Under the pieces are notes generated by a model, which had not been told where the DNA came from, made no database searches, and saw only the letters and a list, made by a program, of their open reading frames with translations. Positions 8,017-14,812 of a stretch of DNA of 14,814 nucleotides are shown here, piece by piece. This DNA comes from Ignavibacteria bacterium (lineage in GTDB: Bacteria; Bacteroidota; Ignavibacteria; Tepidaquicellales; Tepidaquicellaceae), in the NCBI GenBank assembly GCA_018058125.1, contig JAGPCH010000008.1, positions 1 through 14,814 on the forward strand, in the 5' to 3' direction. Within the stretch, counting starts at the first letter, position 1; the number at the start of each line of letters is the position of its first letter. The translations under genes and the position numbers were made by a program.

Positions 8017-9057
8017 ATGAAACTCTCCCAATTTAAATACCCTATCCCCAAAAATCTTATAGCTAAAGTTCCGAAGACACCAAGAGATCAATGTAAACTT
8101 ATGGTAATTAACCGTGAGACCGGAGAGATGGAATCGAAAAAATTCAAAGATGTGCTCAATTATATGGACGCAGGAGACGTGCTTGTATTAAATGATTCAA
8201 AAGTGTTTAATGCCAGATTATACGGGACAAAGGAAAAAACAAAAGCTAAGATCGAAGTATTTTTGTTAAGACAGCTATCTGAAGAAGAGAATATCTGGGA
8301 CGTTGTAGTGGATCCGGCCAGAAAAGTCAGGATCGGAAACAGGATCTTCTTTACTAAGAATTTATACTGCGAAGTAATTGATAATACTACATCAAGAGGA
8401 AGGATCGTAAGATTCAATTATCAGGGAGATTTTTCAAAGTATATTGAAAAGCTCGGAAAGACTCCTCTACCTCCATATATAAAAAGAGAATCTACAGAAA
8501 AAGATAAAGATGATTATCAGACAATTTATGCAAATGCTGAAAAAGTAGGTTCGGTAGCAGCACCTACAGCCGGAATGCATTTTACAAAAGATCTTTTAAA
8601 GAAAGCCGAAGCTAAAGGAGTAAAGATCGTTTTTCTTACACTGCATATAGGACTTGGAACATTCAGATTAGTAGAAGTTGAGGATCTGTCAAAACACAGA
8701 ATGGATTCGGAATATTATGAACTTTCGAAAGAAACTGCCGATACTATTAATGCAGCAATCAGTAAAAAGAAAAAAGTAATAGCCGTCGGAACTTCTGTAG
8801 CGAGAGTACTTGAGACAAATGTGATCACAAGCAGGAACGTAAGATATGGAAAAGGCTGGACAGACAAATTTGTTCATCCTCCGCAGACATTAAGGATAGT
8901 GGATAAACTTATAACAAATTTTCATATGCCGCAGAGCACATTATTGATGCTCGCCTGTGCAATGGCAGAAAGAGATCTGATCATGAAGGCTTATAAAAAA
9001 GCGGTTAAGGAAAAATACAGATTCTACAGTTATGGTGACGCAATGATGATCGTTTAA
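8017..9057 (+). CDS. queA: S-adenosylmethionine:tRNA ribosyltransferase-isomerase
   Basis: QueA transfers and isomerises the ribose of S-adenosylmethionine onto 7-aminomethyl-7-deazaguanine in the tRNA anticodon, giving epoxyqueuosine. The 346-residue length is normal. Family signatures are visible in order: an N-terminal FKYPIPKNLIAKVP (6-19), DVLVLNDSKVFNARLYG (54-70), GKTPLPPYIKR (147-157), VAAPTAGMHFT (180-190), LHIGLGTFRLVEVED (209-223), the histidine-containing LITNFHMPQSTLLML (298-312), and the end YRFYSYGDAMMI (334-345). The ATG at 8017 gives the standard N-terminus; no Shine-Dalgarno sequence is present. It is 88 bp from eno and ends with a strong terminator. The other queuosine genes (queC, queD, queE, queF, tgt, queG/queH) are not in the window. 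Confidence 0.97.
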   Translation: MKLSQFKYPIPKNLIAKVPKTPRDQCKLMVINRETGEMESKKFKDVLNYMDAGDVLVLNDSKVFNARLYGTKEKTKAKIEVFLLRQLSEEENIWDVVVDPARKVRIGNRIFFTKNLYCEVIDNTTSRGRIVRFNYQGDFSKYIEKLGKTPLPPYIKRESTEKDKDDYQTIYANAEKVGSVAAPTAGMHFTKDLLKKAEAKGVKIVFLTLHIGLGTFRLVEVEDLSKHRMDSEYYELSKETADTINAAISKKKKVIAVGTSVARVLETNVITSRNVRYGKGWTDKFVHPPQTLRIVDKLITNFHMPQSTLLMLACAMAERDLIMKAYKKAVKEKYRFYSYGDAMMIV

Positions 9058-9080
9058 ATTTAAATATATTTTTTAATAAT

Positions 9081-9119
9081 AAGATCCGGAACTGGTAAAT
9101 TGGTTTCCGGATTTTTTTT
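9081..9119 (+). terminator. Intrinsic terminator after queA
   Basis: ATCCGGAA (9084-9091) pairs perfectly with TTCCGGAT (9105-9112) around a 13-base loop. The stem can be extended by A-U pairs and is followed by eight T (9112-9119). It ends the eno-queA side and implies that ispD has its own promoter or depends on readthrough. Confidence 0.85.
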
Positions 9120-9183
9120 AATGAAAATTTCAGAGCTAAGAAAAATTATATTATCGATATAAGAAATTTAAATGATTAATTTT

Positions 9184-9267
9184 AAAAGTTAAAAGTTAAA
9201 AGTTAAAAGTTAAAAGTTAAAAGTTAAAAGTTAAAAGTTAAAAGTTAAAAGTTAAAAGTTAAAAGTT
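9184..9267. repeat. Tandem array of 12 perfect AAAAGTT heptamers
   Basis: Twelve identical copies of the 7-bp unit AAAAGTT fill 84 bp, ending two bases before the ispD start codon. Because 7 is not a multiple of 3 and the unit junction contains TAA, all three plus-strand frames are stopped, and TAA also occurs on the minus strand. Perfect identity indicates recent slippage or active maintenance. It resembles in style the heptameric short tandem repeats known from cyanobacteria. Confidence 0.97.
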
Positions 9268-9269
9268 AA

Positions 9270-9935
9270 TTGAAAGTAAAAGTAATTATTCCTGCATCCG
9301 GAAGCGGTGAAAGATTCGGAGGCAACACTCCTAAGCAATTCATCAGACTAAAAGGTAAAGAAATACTTGTAAGCTGCCTTGAAAAATTCAACAGCATAAA
9401 AGTTATTGATGAAATAATCATTGCAACGAAGTTAGAGTATTTTCTGAGAATAACTGAGTTGATTCAGAAACATAAATTAAAAAAGGTAAAAAAAATAGCA
9501 GAAGGCGGAAATAGAAGACAGGATTCGGTATATAATGCACTCGTCAGTTTGGATTGCTCAAAAGATGATATTATTCTGATACATGATGCCGTCAGACCAT
9601 TTATCAGCGAAAAAAAAATCATTGAAATCATAAATGCTGCAAAAGAATATAAATGCATTGTTCCCGGATTGCCTGTTGCGGAAACTGTTAAACGTACGTT
9701 AAAAAATAATATTGTAAAAGAAACCATTGACCGCAACAATCTCTGGACTATACAGACTCCGCAGGCGTTCAGATTTGATATACTGAAAAAATCTTTTGAT
9801 AAAGCATATAAGGAAAATTTTACAGGAACGGATGAATCAGCAATAGTAGAAAATGCGGGATACAAAGTAAAAGTGATCGAAGGAGAGATGACTAATGTTA
9901 AGATTACATTCAGGAAAGACATTTTTGATTTTTGA
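9270..9935 (+). CDS. ispD: 2-C-methyl-D-erythritol 4-phosphate cytidylyltransferase, TTG start
   Basis: IspD couples CTP and 2-C-methyl-D-erythritol 4-phosphate in the non-mevalonate isoprenoid pathway. The 221-residue protein shows the nucleotide-binding N-terminus VIIPASGSGERFGG (5-18) followed by PKQF (21-24), with catalytic R15 and K22; EGGNRRQDSVYNAL (78-91); ILIHDAVRPF (102-111); R155 and TIQTPQAFRFD (160-170); and TDESAIVENAG (187-197) ending in TNVKIT with K211. The start must be the TTG at 9270: an in-frame TAA lies immediately before it, and the next possible starts would cut into the essential IIPASGSG loop. Any leader has been replaced by the AAAAGTT array, so there is no Shine-Dalgarno sequence. 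The stop codon lies inside a short TTTTTGA repeat, making a slightly short C-terminus. IspF and IspE genes are not nearby. Confidence 0.95.
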   Translation: MKVKVIIPASGSGERFGGNTPKQFIRLKGKEILVSCLEKFNSIKVIDEIIIATKLEYFLRITELIQKHKLKKVKKIAEGGNRRQDSVYNALVSLDCSKDDIILIHDAVRPFISEKKIIEIINAAKEYKCIVPGLPVAETVKRTLKNNIVKETIDRNNLWTIQTPQAFRFDILKKSFDKAYKENFTGTDESAIVENAGYKVKVIEGEMTNVKITFRKDIFDF

Positions 9936-9940
9936 TTTGA
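9922..9940. repeat. Short TTTTTGA heptamer repeat containing the ispD stop codon
   Basis: TTTTTGA occurs twice in direct succession (9922-9928, 9929-9935), followed by TTTGA. The second unit supplies the TGA that ends ispD, so the last residues (IFDF) are encoded by the repeat. Confidence 0.55.
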
Positions 9941-9964
9941 AAATTCAGAATTGAAATTGTTTTG

Positions 9965-9986
9965 ATCATAGATTTCTATGATTTTA
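9965..9986 (+). terminator. Possible terminator after ispD
   Basis: ATCATAG (9965-9971) and CTATGAT (9976-9982) form a perfect 7-bp stem with an ATTT loop, followed by a short T-run interrupted by A. The stem is AT-rich, so it would be weak, but its position about 30 bp after ispD fits. Confidence 0.45.
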
Positions 9987-10020
9987 GATTTTGGATATTC
10001 GTTAATATAAATTAAACATT

Positions 10021-11052
10021 ATGAAAAACTCGGGGACAATTGTATTAGAAAGATTTGACAGTAAAGTATTAAAGAACAACCCGTTAGGAGATCCGTCAGA
10101 GAGAGAGTTTCCGGTGTATCTTCCGCCATCATATGGAAAATCCGGCACGAGATTTCCGGTAGTATATCTTATATCCGGATTTACGGGTAAAGGCATAATG
10201 AATTTAAATGTAAGCTATCTTTCTGAAAATATATTTGAAAGACTTAACAGGCTTATCGAAACGAAAGTAATGAAAGAGATGATAGTAGTCATGCCTGATT
10301 GCATTACTAAGTTCGGAGGCAGTCAGTTTATTAATTCAGCTGCCACGGGAAAATATGAGGATTATATGGTCAAAGAACTGGTTCCTTATATAGATTTAAA
10401 ATACAATACGATAAACAAAAATACATCACGGGCGATTTGCGGCAAATCAAGCGGCGGTTACGGGTCGGTAGTACTGGCGATGAAACATCCGGAAGTATTC
10501 GGACTAATGTCTTCGACAGCCGGTGACATGTATTTTGAATATTGCTACCTTCCGGATTTTCCAAAATTCGTTATTGATATTGAAAATTACGGAAAAGGAG
10601 ATAAAGCCGTAGCTAATTTTGTTAAAAACGAATTCACCAATAAACAGCCAAAACCAAAGTACTTTCATAACATCATTAACATTATTGGAATGGCAAGCTG
10701 CTATTCCCCTAATCTTAAAGATGGAAAGACAAAGGGATTTAATTTTGATCTTCCTTTTGATATCAGGACAGGTAAGCTTGATGCAAAAATTTTTTACAAA
10801 TGGCTCAGACATGATCCGGTAAGAATGGCTGACAGATATATTTCAAATCTGAAAAAATTAAAGCTCATTCATCTGGATGCAGGAATTAAAGACGAATTTA
10901 ATCTGCATATCGGAGCAAGGATTTTCTGTGATAAACTTAAGCAGGAAAAAATAAAATACATTCACGAAGAGTTTAATGACGGACATATGGGTATTCAGTA
11001 CCGATATGACAGGACGTTCAAAGTGATCTCGGATGCGATCGGTATTAAATAA
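10021..11052 (+). CDS. Esterase D-like alpha/beta hydrolase
   Basis: The 343-residue protein is a putative serine esterase of the esterase D / PF00756 type. The N-terminal part has the family layout EFPVYLPPSYGK (29-40) and RFPVVYLISGFTGKG (44-58) with the oxyanion-hole region. The nucleophile elbow is CGKSSGGYGS (140-149) with S143. The acid is probably D291 in DAGIKDEFNLHIG and the base H322 in FNDGHMGIQYR. There is no signal peptide, so it is cytoplasmic as predicted, unlike many secreted members. Relatives include S-formylglutathione hydrolases, carbohydrate esterases and siderophore esterases; the substrate here cannot be told. An insert between the serine and aspartate (about 175-270) is larger than in small esterases. 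The gene is single, bounded by a hairpin upstream and by repeats downstream. Confidence 0.87.
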   Translation: MKNSGTIVLERFDSKVLKNNPLGDPSEREFPVYLPPSYGKSGTRFPVVYLISGFTGKGIMNLNVSYLSENIFERLNRLIETKVMKEMIVVMPDCITKFGGSQFINSAATGKYEDYMVKELVPYIDLKYNTINKNTSRAICGKSSGGYGSVVLAMKHPEVFGLMSSTAGDMYFEYCYLPDFPKFVIDIENYGKGDKAVANFVKNEFTNKQPKPKYFHNIINIIGMASCYSPNLKDGKTKGFNFDLPFDIRTGKLDAKIFYKWLRHDPVRMADRYISNLKKLKLIHLDAGIKDEFNLHIGARIFCDKLKQEKIKYIHEEFNDGHMGIQYRYDRTFKVISDAIGIK

Positions 11053-11063
11053 TTAAGAATTTA

Positions 11064-11082
11064 GAATTAGGAATTAGGAATT
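11064..11082. repeat. Short GAATTAG heptamer repeat
   Basis: GAATTAG occurs twice plus a partial GAATT, starting 12 bases after the esterase stop codon. It is another 7-bp unit at a gene end, next to but different from the ATTCGTA array. Confidence 0.55.
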
Positions 11083-11121
11083 TTCAGTTTTAATTTAAAA
11101 GTTTAGTAAAAATAGATTTTG

Positions 11122-11177
11122 ATTCGTAATTCGTAATTCGTAATTCGTAATTCGTAATTCGTAATTCGTAATTCGTA
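11122..11177. repeat. Tandem array of 8 perfect ATTCGTA heptamers
   Basis: Eight identical ATTCGTA units (reverse complement TACGAAT) plus a partial ATT lie between the esterase and asparaginase genes, ending 44 bases before the next ATG. TAA at each unit junction closes all plus-strand frames, whereas the minus strand has no stop inside the array and yields a repetitive but spurious reading frame. Confidence 0.97.
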
Positions 11178-11221
11178 ATTAAATAATCTCTATTTTGCGG
11201 AATCTCAAAATTTAAAAAAAT

Positions 11222-12190
11222 ATGGATCCAATTGTAATCTCGACCTGGAAGCATGGTCTTGCTGCAAACGAAGCAGCTTATGAAATATTGAAAGACTGCG
11301 GCAATTCGCTTGATGCAGTAGAGCAAGGCGTTAGAGTTTCTGAAGATGATCCAACGGTTTTAAGCGTAGGATTCGGCGGACTTCCGGATGAGAGAGGGGT
11401 CGTTACACTGGATGCAGCTATCATGGACTGGAAAGCCAGAATAGGATCCGTTATCTGCGTGGAAAACATACACAATCCGGTAAGTCTTGCAAGGCTTGTT
11501 CTAGAAGATACAGAGCATACAATACTTGCAGGCGATGGTGCATATGAGTTTGCAATAAAGAATGGATTTAAAGCGGAAAACCTGCTTACACCGGAATCAA
11601 TCAGGAGGTTTCACGAATGGAAGCTGAGCAAGAGTACTAAGCCCGAGGAAATTCACACTGATGATTTCAAGATAATTGAGTCGAAGCATGACAAGTTAAA
11701 AACTATAAATGAGGATGGCTTTCATGACACAATAGGAATGGTTGCTTTGGATATGGACGGGCATGTTTCTGCATCCTGTACTACAAGCGGAATGGCCTGG
11801 AAACTCCATGGCAGAGTAGGAGACAGTCCTGTTATCGGTTCGGGTTTATATGTAGACGGAGAAATAGGCGGAGCTGCATCGACAGGAAGAGGTGAAGAAT
11901 GTATCCGCGCCTGCGGAAGTTTTTTGATAGTTGAAAGCATGCGCAACGGACATTCTCCTGAAGAAGCATGTCGCATAGCCTGTGAAAGGGTGTATAAGCT
12001 CAATCTATTATCGAAGAAAAAAAGAGATCATATATTTCAGGTCGGATTTGTTGCAGTTAATATAAAAGGAGAATTTGGAGCATATAGTGTCAGAGAGGGT
12101 TTTCAGTATGCCGTTTTGAAAAAGGGTAAAAACGAACTGGCCAACAGTAAATTTCTTCTTGATGAAAAATTTGTAATTGAAGACTTATAG
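11222..12190 (+). CDS. N4-(beta-N-acetylglucosaminyl)-L-asparaginase-like Ntn hydrolase
   Basis: The 322-residue protein belongs to the glycosylasparaginase/isoaspartyl peptidase (type 2 asparaginase) family, made as a precursor that cuts itself to expose a catalytic threonine. The cleavage site is HDTIGMVALD (168-177), with T170 as the new N-terminal nucleophile. The N-terminus PIVISTWKHG (3-12) and GFGGLPDERGVVTLDAAIMD (50-69) are typical of the glycosylasparaginase branch. Substrate-binding motifs are GRVGDSPVIGSGLY (197-210) and GAASTGRGEE (217-226). Characterised bacterial homologues are periplasmic with a signal peptide, but none is visible here, so this one should be cytoplasmic. It may release aspartate from GlcNAc-Asn or act on related beta-aspartyl amides. 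It is preceded by a repeat array and followed after 51 bp by an amidohydrolase relative. Confidence 0.93.
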   Translation: MDPIVISTWKHGLAANEAAYEILKDCGNSLDAVEQGVRVSEDDPTVLSVGFGGLPDERGVVTLDAAIMDWKARIGSVICVENIHNPVSLARLVLEDTEHTILAGDGAYEFAIKNGFKAENLLTPESIRRFHEWKLSKSTKPEEIHTDDFKIIESKHDKLKTINEDGFHDTIGMVALDMDGHVSASCTTSGMAWKLHGRVGDSPVIGSGLYVDGEIGGAASTGRGEECIRACGSFLIVESMRNGHSPEEACRIACERVYKLNLLSKKKRDHIFQVGFVAVNIKGEFGAYSVREGFQYAVLKKGKNELANSKFLLDEKFVIEDL

Positions 12191-12199
12191 CACCAGTAC

Positions 12200-12232
12200 C
12201 AATTAAGCTAAGCGAAACAGTTTAGTTAATTG
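12200..12232 (+). other. Hairpin between the asparaginase and amidohydrolase-like genes
   Basis: CAATTAA (12200-12206) pairs with TTAATTG (12226-12232). Past a bulged G, CTAA (12208-12211) pairs with TTAG (12222-12225), leaving a loop of about 10 bases. No U-run follows, so it is not a typical terminator. It lies just before the next ATG (12242) and could affect translation or be an RNA-processing site. Confidence 0.4.
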
Positions 12233-12241
12233 AAATAACAG

Positions 12242-14074
12242 ATGGATAAATATAAAATAATTAAAAACGGACTTGTACTGACGCTTGATAAAAACGGGAG
12301 CGCGGGTTTTTTTAATATAATCATCAAGAATGATAAAATTTTTCTGATCGATTATGAAAAGACTTTTAACGAGAAAGAATTCCGTACAAGCTATCCCGAT
12401 GCAGAGATCATTGATGCTAAGTATAGACTGATAATGCCGGGATTTTTCAATTCCAAATCTGTTTCCACATATACGTTAAATAAAATATTCTTTAAAAAAT
12501 GTTCTTATCAGAATATTAATTCATGGCAGTCACTCAGACTGGTGGAAAAATTTTTATCCGCTCCGGAAAATTCGGGGCTATTCTCTGATCTGCTGAAAAT
12601 CACTTACACCAACTCACTTTTGAACGGTGAGATATTCATAAATGAATGCAGCCCTAATCTATACAAAGAATTTACGGAATCTCATTATAAAATATTTACA
12701 GATCTTCACCAGTATTTTAACATCACGGTTTATGATCAAAAATCGAATCCTGACATTGATAAAAAAATATCCGCAGGATTTTTCAGTGACGAGAATACAA
12801 ATAATTATTCTCTCACATCACTTAAAAAAATACTGTCCGGTACAAAAGCAAAACTGGTTATTGAAGCTTCATTTTCCGAAAGCACATATGAATCCATAAA
12901 AAATGTATTCGGTAAAAATCTGATCCCGGTTCTTGCTGAAATGGATCTGATTACTTCAAACACTGTGATCTCAAATCCAACACATTTGAATCAATATGAA
13001 ACCGAAATATTAACAGAAAAAAATGCTTCCGTACTTATTTGCCCTTCTGATTATCTGAATCTTTCTTACAGAAAGACGGATTTATCAGGACTGATACAGT
13101 CCGGAGTAAATGTAATTACCGGTACCGGTTACACCGGAAACAGCATTCTCTCGGAGCTGAGAAAACTCCAGGTAATGACAGCCGGGAGCAACATTTCACC
13201 AGAAAGCATTTTTAAAACTGCAGTTCAGAATCCTGCAAATGTTTTCGGGATCTCAAATCTTACAGGCACAATAGAAAAAAATAAATTTGCGGATATGATA
13301 ATGTTTGATCTGAAGGATACGCGCAATACCCTTACTTTGCCCGAAGCTGATCCTGATTTTTTCTGTGATATGATTCTGGAAAAACTTTGTGAGAAAGATA
13401 TTTGCGATGTAATCATAAAAGGAGAGTATTTAGTTGAAAATGGAAAACAAAATTTTAACTATAAGGCTGAATCACAGAATGACACTTCCGATGTGACAGG
13501 AAAGATATATTCCGCAGGAAAATATTATGAATACAGGGAAAAGACTCTCATGAAAAACAGGATCGACAAACTGGGATTATCTGTAATGGATATTAAGAAT
13601 GAAGAGAAACCATTGGTATATGTCGATATGACACATACGGGTGAGTATGTTGGGGATGGAGAATTTGCAATCATAGGAAAGAAAGAAGAGGAGGTTGATA
13701 AGCCAAGGGAGAAATCTTTTGCGGACAGAACAGTCAGAATAAATGTTGAAGAAGTTCAGTCAATTGATAAAGGGTTAAACTTTTTTGAAGATATTGCAGA
13801 CATGCCTGTAATCCCGTCACCTAAGATAACTGGGAGAAAAGTAACCAAAACCGAATTAACTGAAGAATCTGAGAAAACCGTGGAAAGTGAAATGGAGAAT
13901 AATTCACATTCAGAACAAATAGGAAAATCTGACAAAATCACTGAAATGGAAAATGAAAGTATCATTGAGGAAGTTAATGAAAACAGATCGGAGACTGTAA
14001 AGAGAGAAGACCCTCCTGCTCCGCCGGTAATTAAGAAAACAAAATTGAAATTCGGTTTTAAAGATGGGGAATAG
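12242..14074 (+). CDS. Amidohydrolase-fold protein without metal ligands, with acidic C-terminal tail
   Basis: Residues 1-400 follow the cytosine/guanine-deaminase-like amidohydrolase layout: an N-terminal beta part (YKIIKNGLVLTLDKNG, 4-19), RLIMPGFFN (62-70), NPTHLNQYETEILTEKNASVLICPSDYLNLS (245-275 region), GVNVITGTGYTG (288-299), NPANVFGISNLTGTIEKNKFADMIMFDL (330-357 region). The catalytic residues are missing. The usual HxH after PGxxNxH is K72 and V74, the strand-6 histidine aligns with N245 or its neighbour, and the metal-binding aspartate of GTDG is G296. The protein therefore probably has no hydrolase activity. Residues 400-610 are an extension rich in Glu, Lys and Ser, probably disordered, with a proline run and a basic KKTKLKFGFKDGE end. 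No signal peptide or membrane segment is visible. It overlaps the open frame of the Nudix gene. A scaffold or ligand-sensing role is only a guess. Confidence 0.75.
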   Translation: MDKYKIIKNGLVLTLDKNGSAGFFNIIIKNDKIFLIDYEKTFNEKEFRTSYPDAEIIDAKYRLIMPGFFNSKSVSTYTLNKIFFKKCSYQNINSWQSLRLVEKFLSAPENSGLFSDLLKITYTNSLLNGEIFINECSPNLYKEFTESHYKIFTDLHQYFNITVYDQKSNPDIDKKISAGFFSDENTNNYSLTSLKKILSGTKAKLVIEASFSESTYESIKNVFGKNLIPVLAEMDLITSNTVISNPTHLNQYETEILTEKNASVLICPSDYLNLSYRKTDLSGLIQSGVNVITGTGYTGNSILSELRKLQVMTAGSNISPESIFKTAVQNPANVFGISNLTGTIEKNKFADMIMFDLKDTRNTLTLPEADPDFFCDMILEKLCEKDICDVIIKGEYLVENGKQNFNYKAESQNDTSDVTGKIYSAGKYYEYREKTLMKNRIDKLGLSVMDIKNEEKPLVYVDMTHTGEYVGDGEFAIIGKKEEEVDKPREKSFADRTVRINVEEVQSIDKGLNFFEDIADMPVIPSPKITGRKVTKTELTEESEKTVESEMENNSHSEQIGKSDKITEMENESIIEEVNENRSETVKREDPPAPPVIKKTKLKFGFKDGE

Positions 14075-14168
14075 CTTTTACTTCATGCCAATAATTCAAG
14101 ATTTCATATACAGCATCACGTCATACTTTGAGGAATCAAATAAATTTTTATTAGTAAAAAAACATTTA

Positions 14169-14630
14169 ATGAAACTTGCAACTCTGCTTTATATAAAAAA
14201 TCAAAAAGGCGAATATCTTTTAATGGAAAGATTAAAGGATCCGAACAAAGGTCTTATGTCACCTCCGGGCGGGAAATTGAAAACAGAAGATCCTGAGACA
14301 CCTGCTGAGTGCGCTGCCAGAGAGGCTTATGAGGAATGTAAGATCGTTTCCAAACCTGATGACTGGGAGCTGACAGGCATAATTTCCGAGAAAAATTTTC
14401 CGGGTATGGGTAATATCATGTTGTTCTTAATGGAATATAAATTATATCTTGATATATTACCCGAAAAATGTAATGAAGGGGAATTCTTTTTTATTCATCC
14501 GGAAAATTTTTTGAATTATGATTTACCGGTAACTGACAAATTATTTTTATGGGAAAAAATTCTTAACCGGAACGGAGAAATGATAATGATGAAACTTGAT
14601 TGCAGTAATTATCCGGATGTAGTTTATTGA
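14169..14630 (+). CDS. Nudix hydrolase (MutT-like)
   Basis: With the ATG at 14169 this is a 153-residue single-domain Nudix protein of the kind that hydrolyses nucleoside diphosphate derivatives, possibly 8-oxo-dGTP or other damaged nucleotides. The Nudix box lies at about 35-60: GGKLKTEDPE, then TPAECAAREAYEECKIV, with the metal-binding R51-E52 and E55-E56. It differs from the consensus GX5EX7REUXEEXGU by two extra residues before the first glutamate and by Lys58 instead of the usual glycine. SPPGGK (31-36) and ERLKDPNKGLM (20-30) fit MutT-type enzymes. The frame continues to an ATG at 14064, overlapping the previous gene by 11 bp and adding 35 residues; those do not belong to the Nudix fold, so I prefer 14169, but the longer form is possible. 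The stop codon runs into a 9-bp repeat array. Confidence 0.88.
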   Translation: MKLATLLYIKNQKGEYLLMERLKDPNKGLMSPPGGKLKTEDPETPAECAAREAYEECKIVSKPDDWELTGIISEKNFPGMGNIMLFLMEYKLYLDILPEKCNEGEFFFIHPENFLNYDLPVTDKLFLWEKILNRNGEMIMMKLDCSNYPDVVY

Positions 14631-14768
14631 GTGTGTAGAGTGTGTAGAGTGTGTAGAGTGTGTAGAGTGTGTAGAGTGTGTAGAGTGTGTAGAGTGTGTA
14701 GAGTGTGTAGAGTGTGTAGAGTGTGTAGAGTGTGTAGAGTGTATAGAGTGTGTAGAGTGTGTAGAGTG
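14629..14768. repeat. Tandem array of 15 GAGTGTGTA nonamers
   Basis: Fifteen copies of GAGTGTGTA (14629-14763) plus a partial GAGTG follow each other; only the 13th copy differs (GAGTGTATA). The first copy includes the last two bases of the Nudix TGA stop codon. The 9-bp period keeps frame, so the frame after the TGA would read Val-Cys-Arg repeats with no stop to the window edge. Confidence 0.97.
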
Positions 14769-14782
14769 AAAATATGTATGTT

Positions 14783-14812
14783 ACTCAATACTCAATACTC
14801 AATACTCAATAC
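14783..14812. repeat. Tandem array of 4 ACTCAAT heptamers at the right edge
   Basis: Four perfect ACTCAAT copies (14783-14810) plus AC lie 14 bases after the nonamer array. This is the third perfect heptamer array in the window, again with a different unit sequence. The sequence after it is cut off by the window end, so its relation to the next gene is unknown. Confidence 0.9.

Noticed and set aside
9184..9267. AAAAGTT array considered as a CRISPR array or iteron-type replication origin
   Set aside because: There are no spacers between units and the 7-bp unit is too short for CRISPR; no replication initiator gene or other origin signs are nearby.
9464..9922. Long minus-strand open frame opposite ispD
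   Set aside because: It is fully antisense to the well-conserved ispD frame and has no recognisable domain.
11090..11326. Minus-strand open frame with repeated ITNYELR heptapeptides
   Set aside because: It is the translation of the ATTCGTA array; a 7-bp period gives a 7-residue repeat in any open frame. It also runs into the asparaginase gene on the opposite strand, so it is not a gene.
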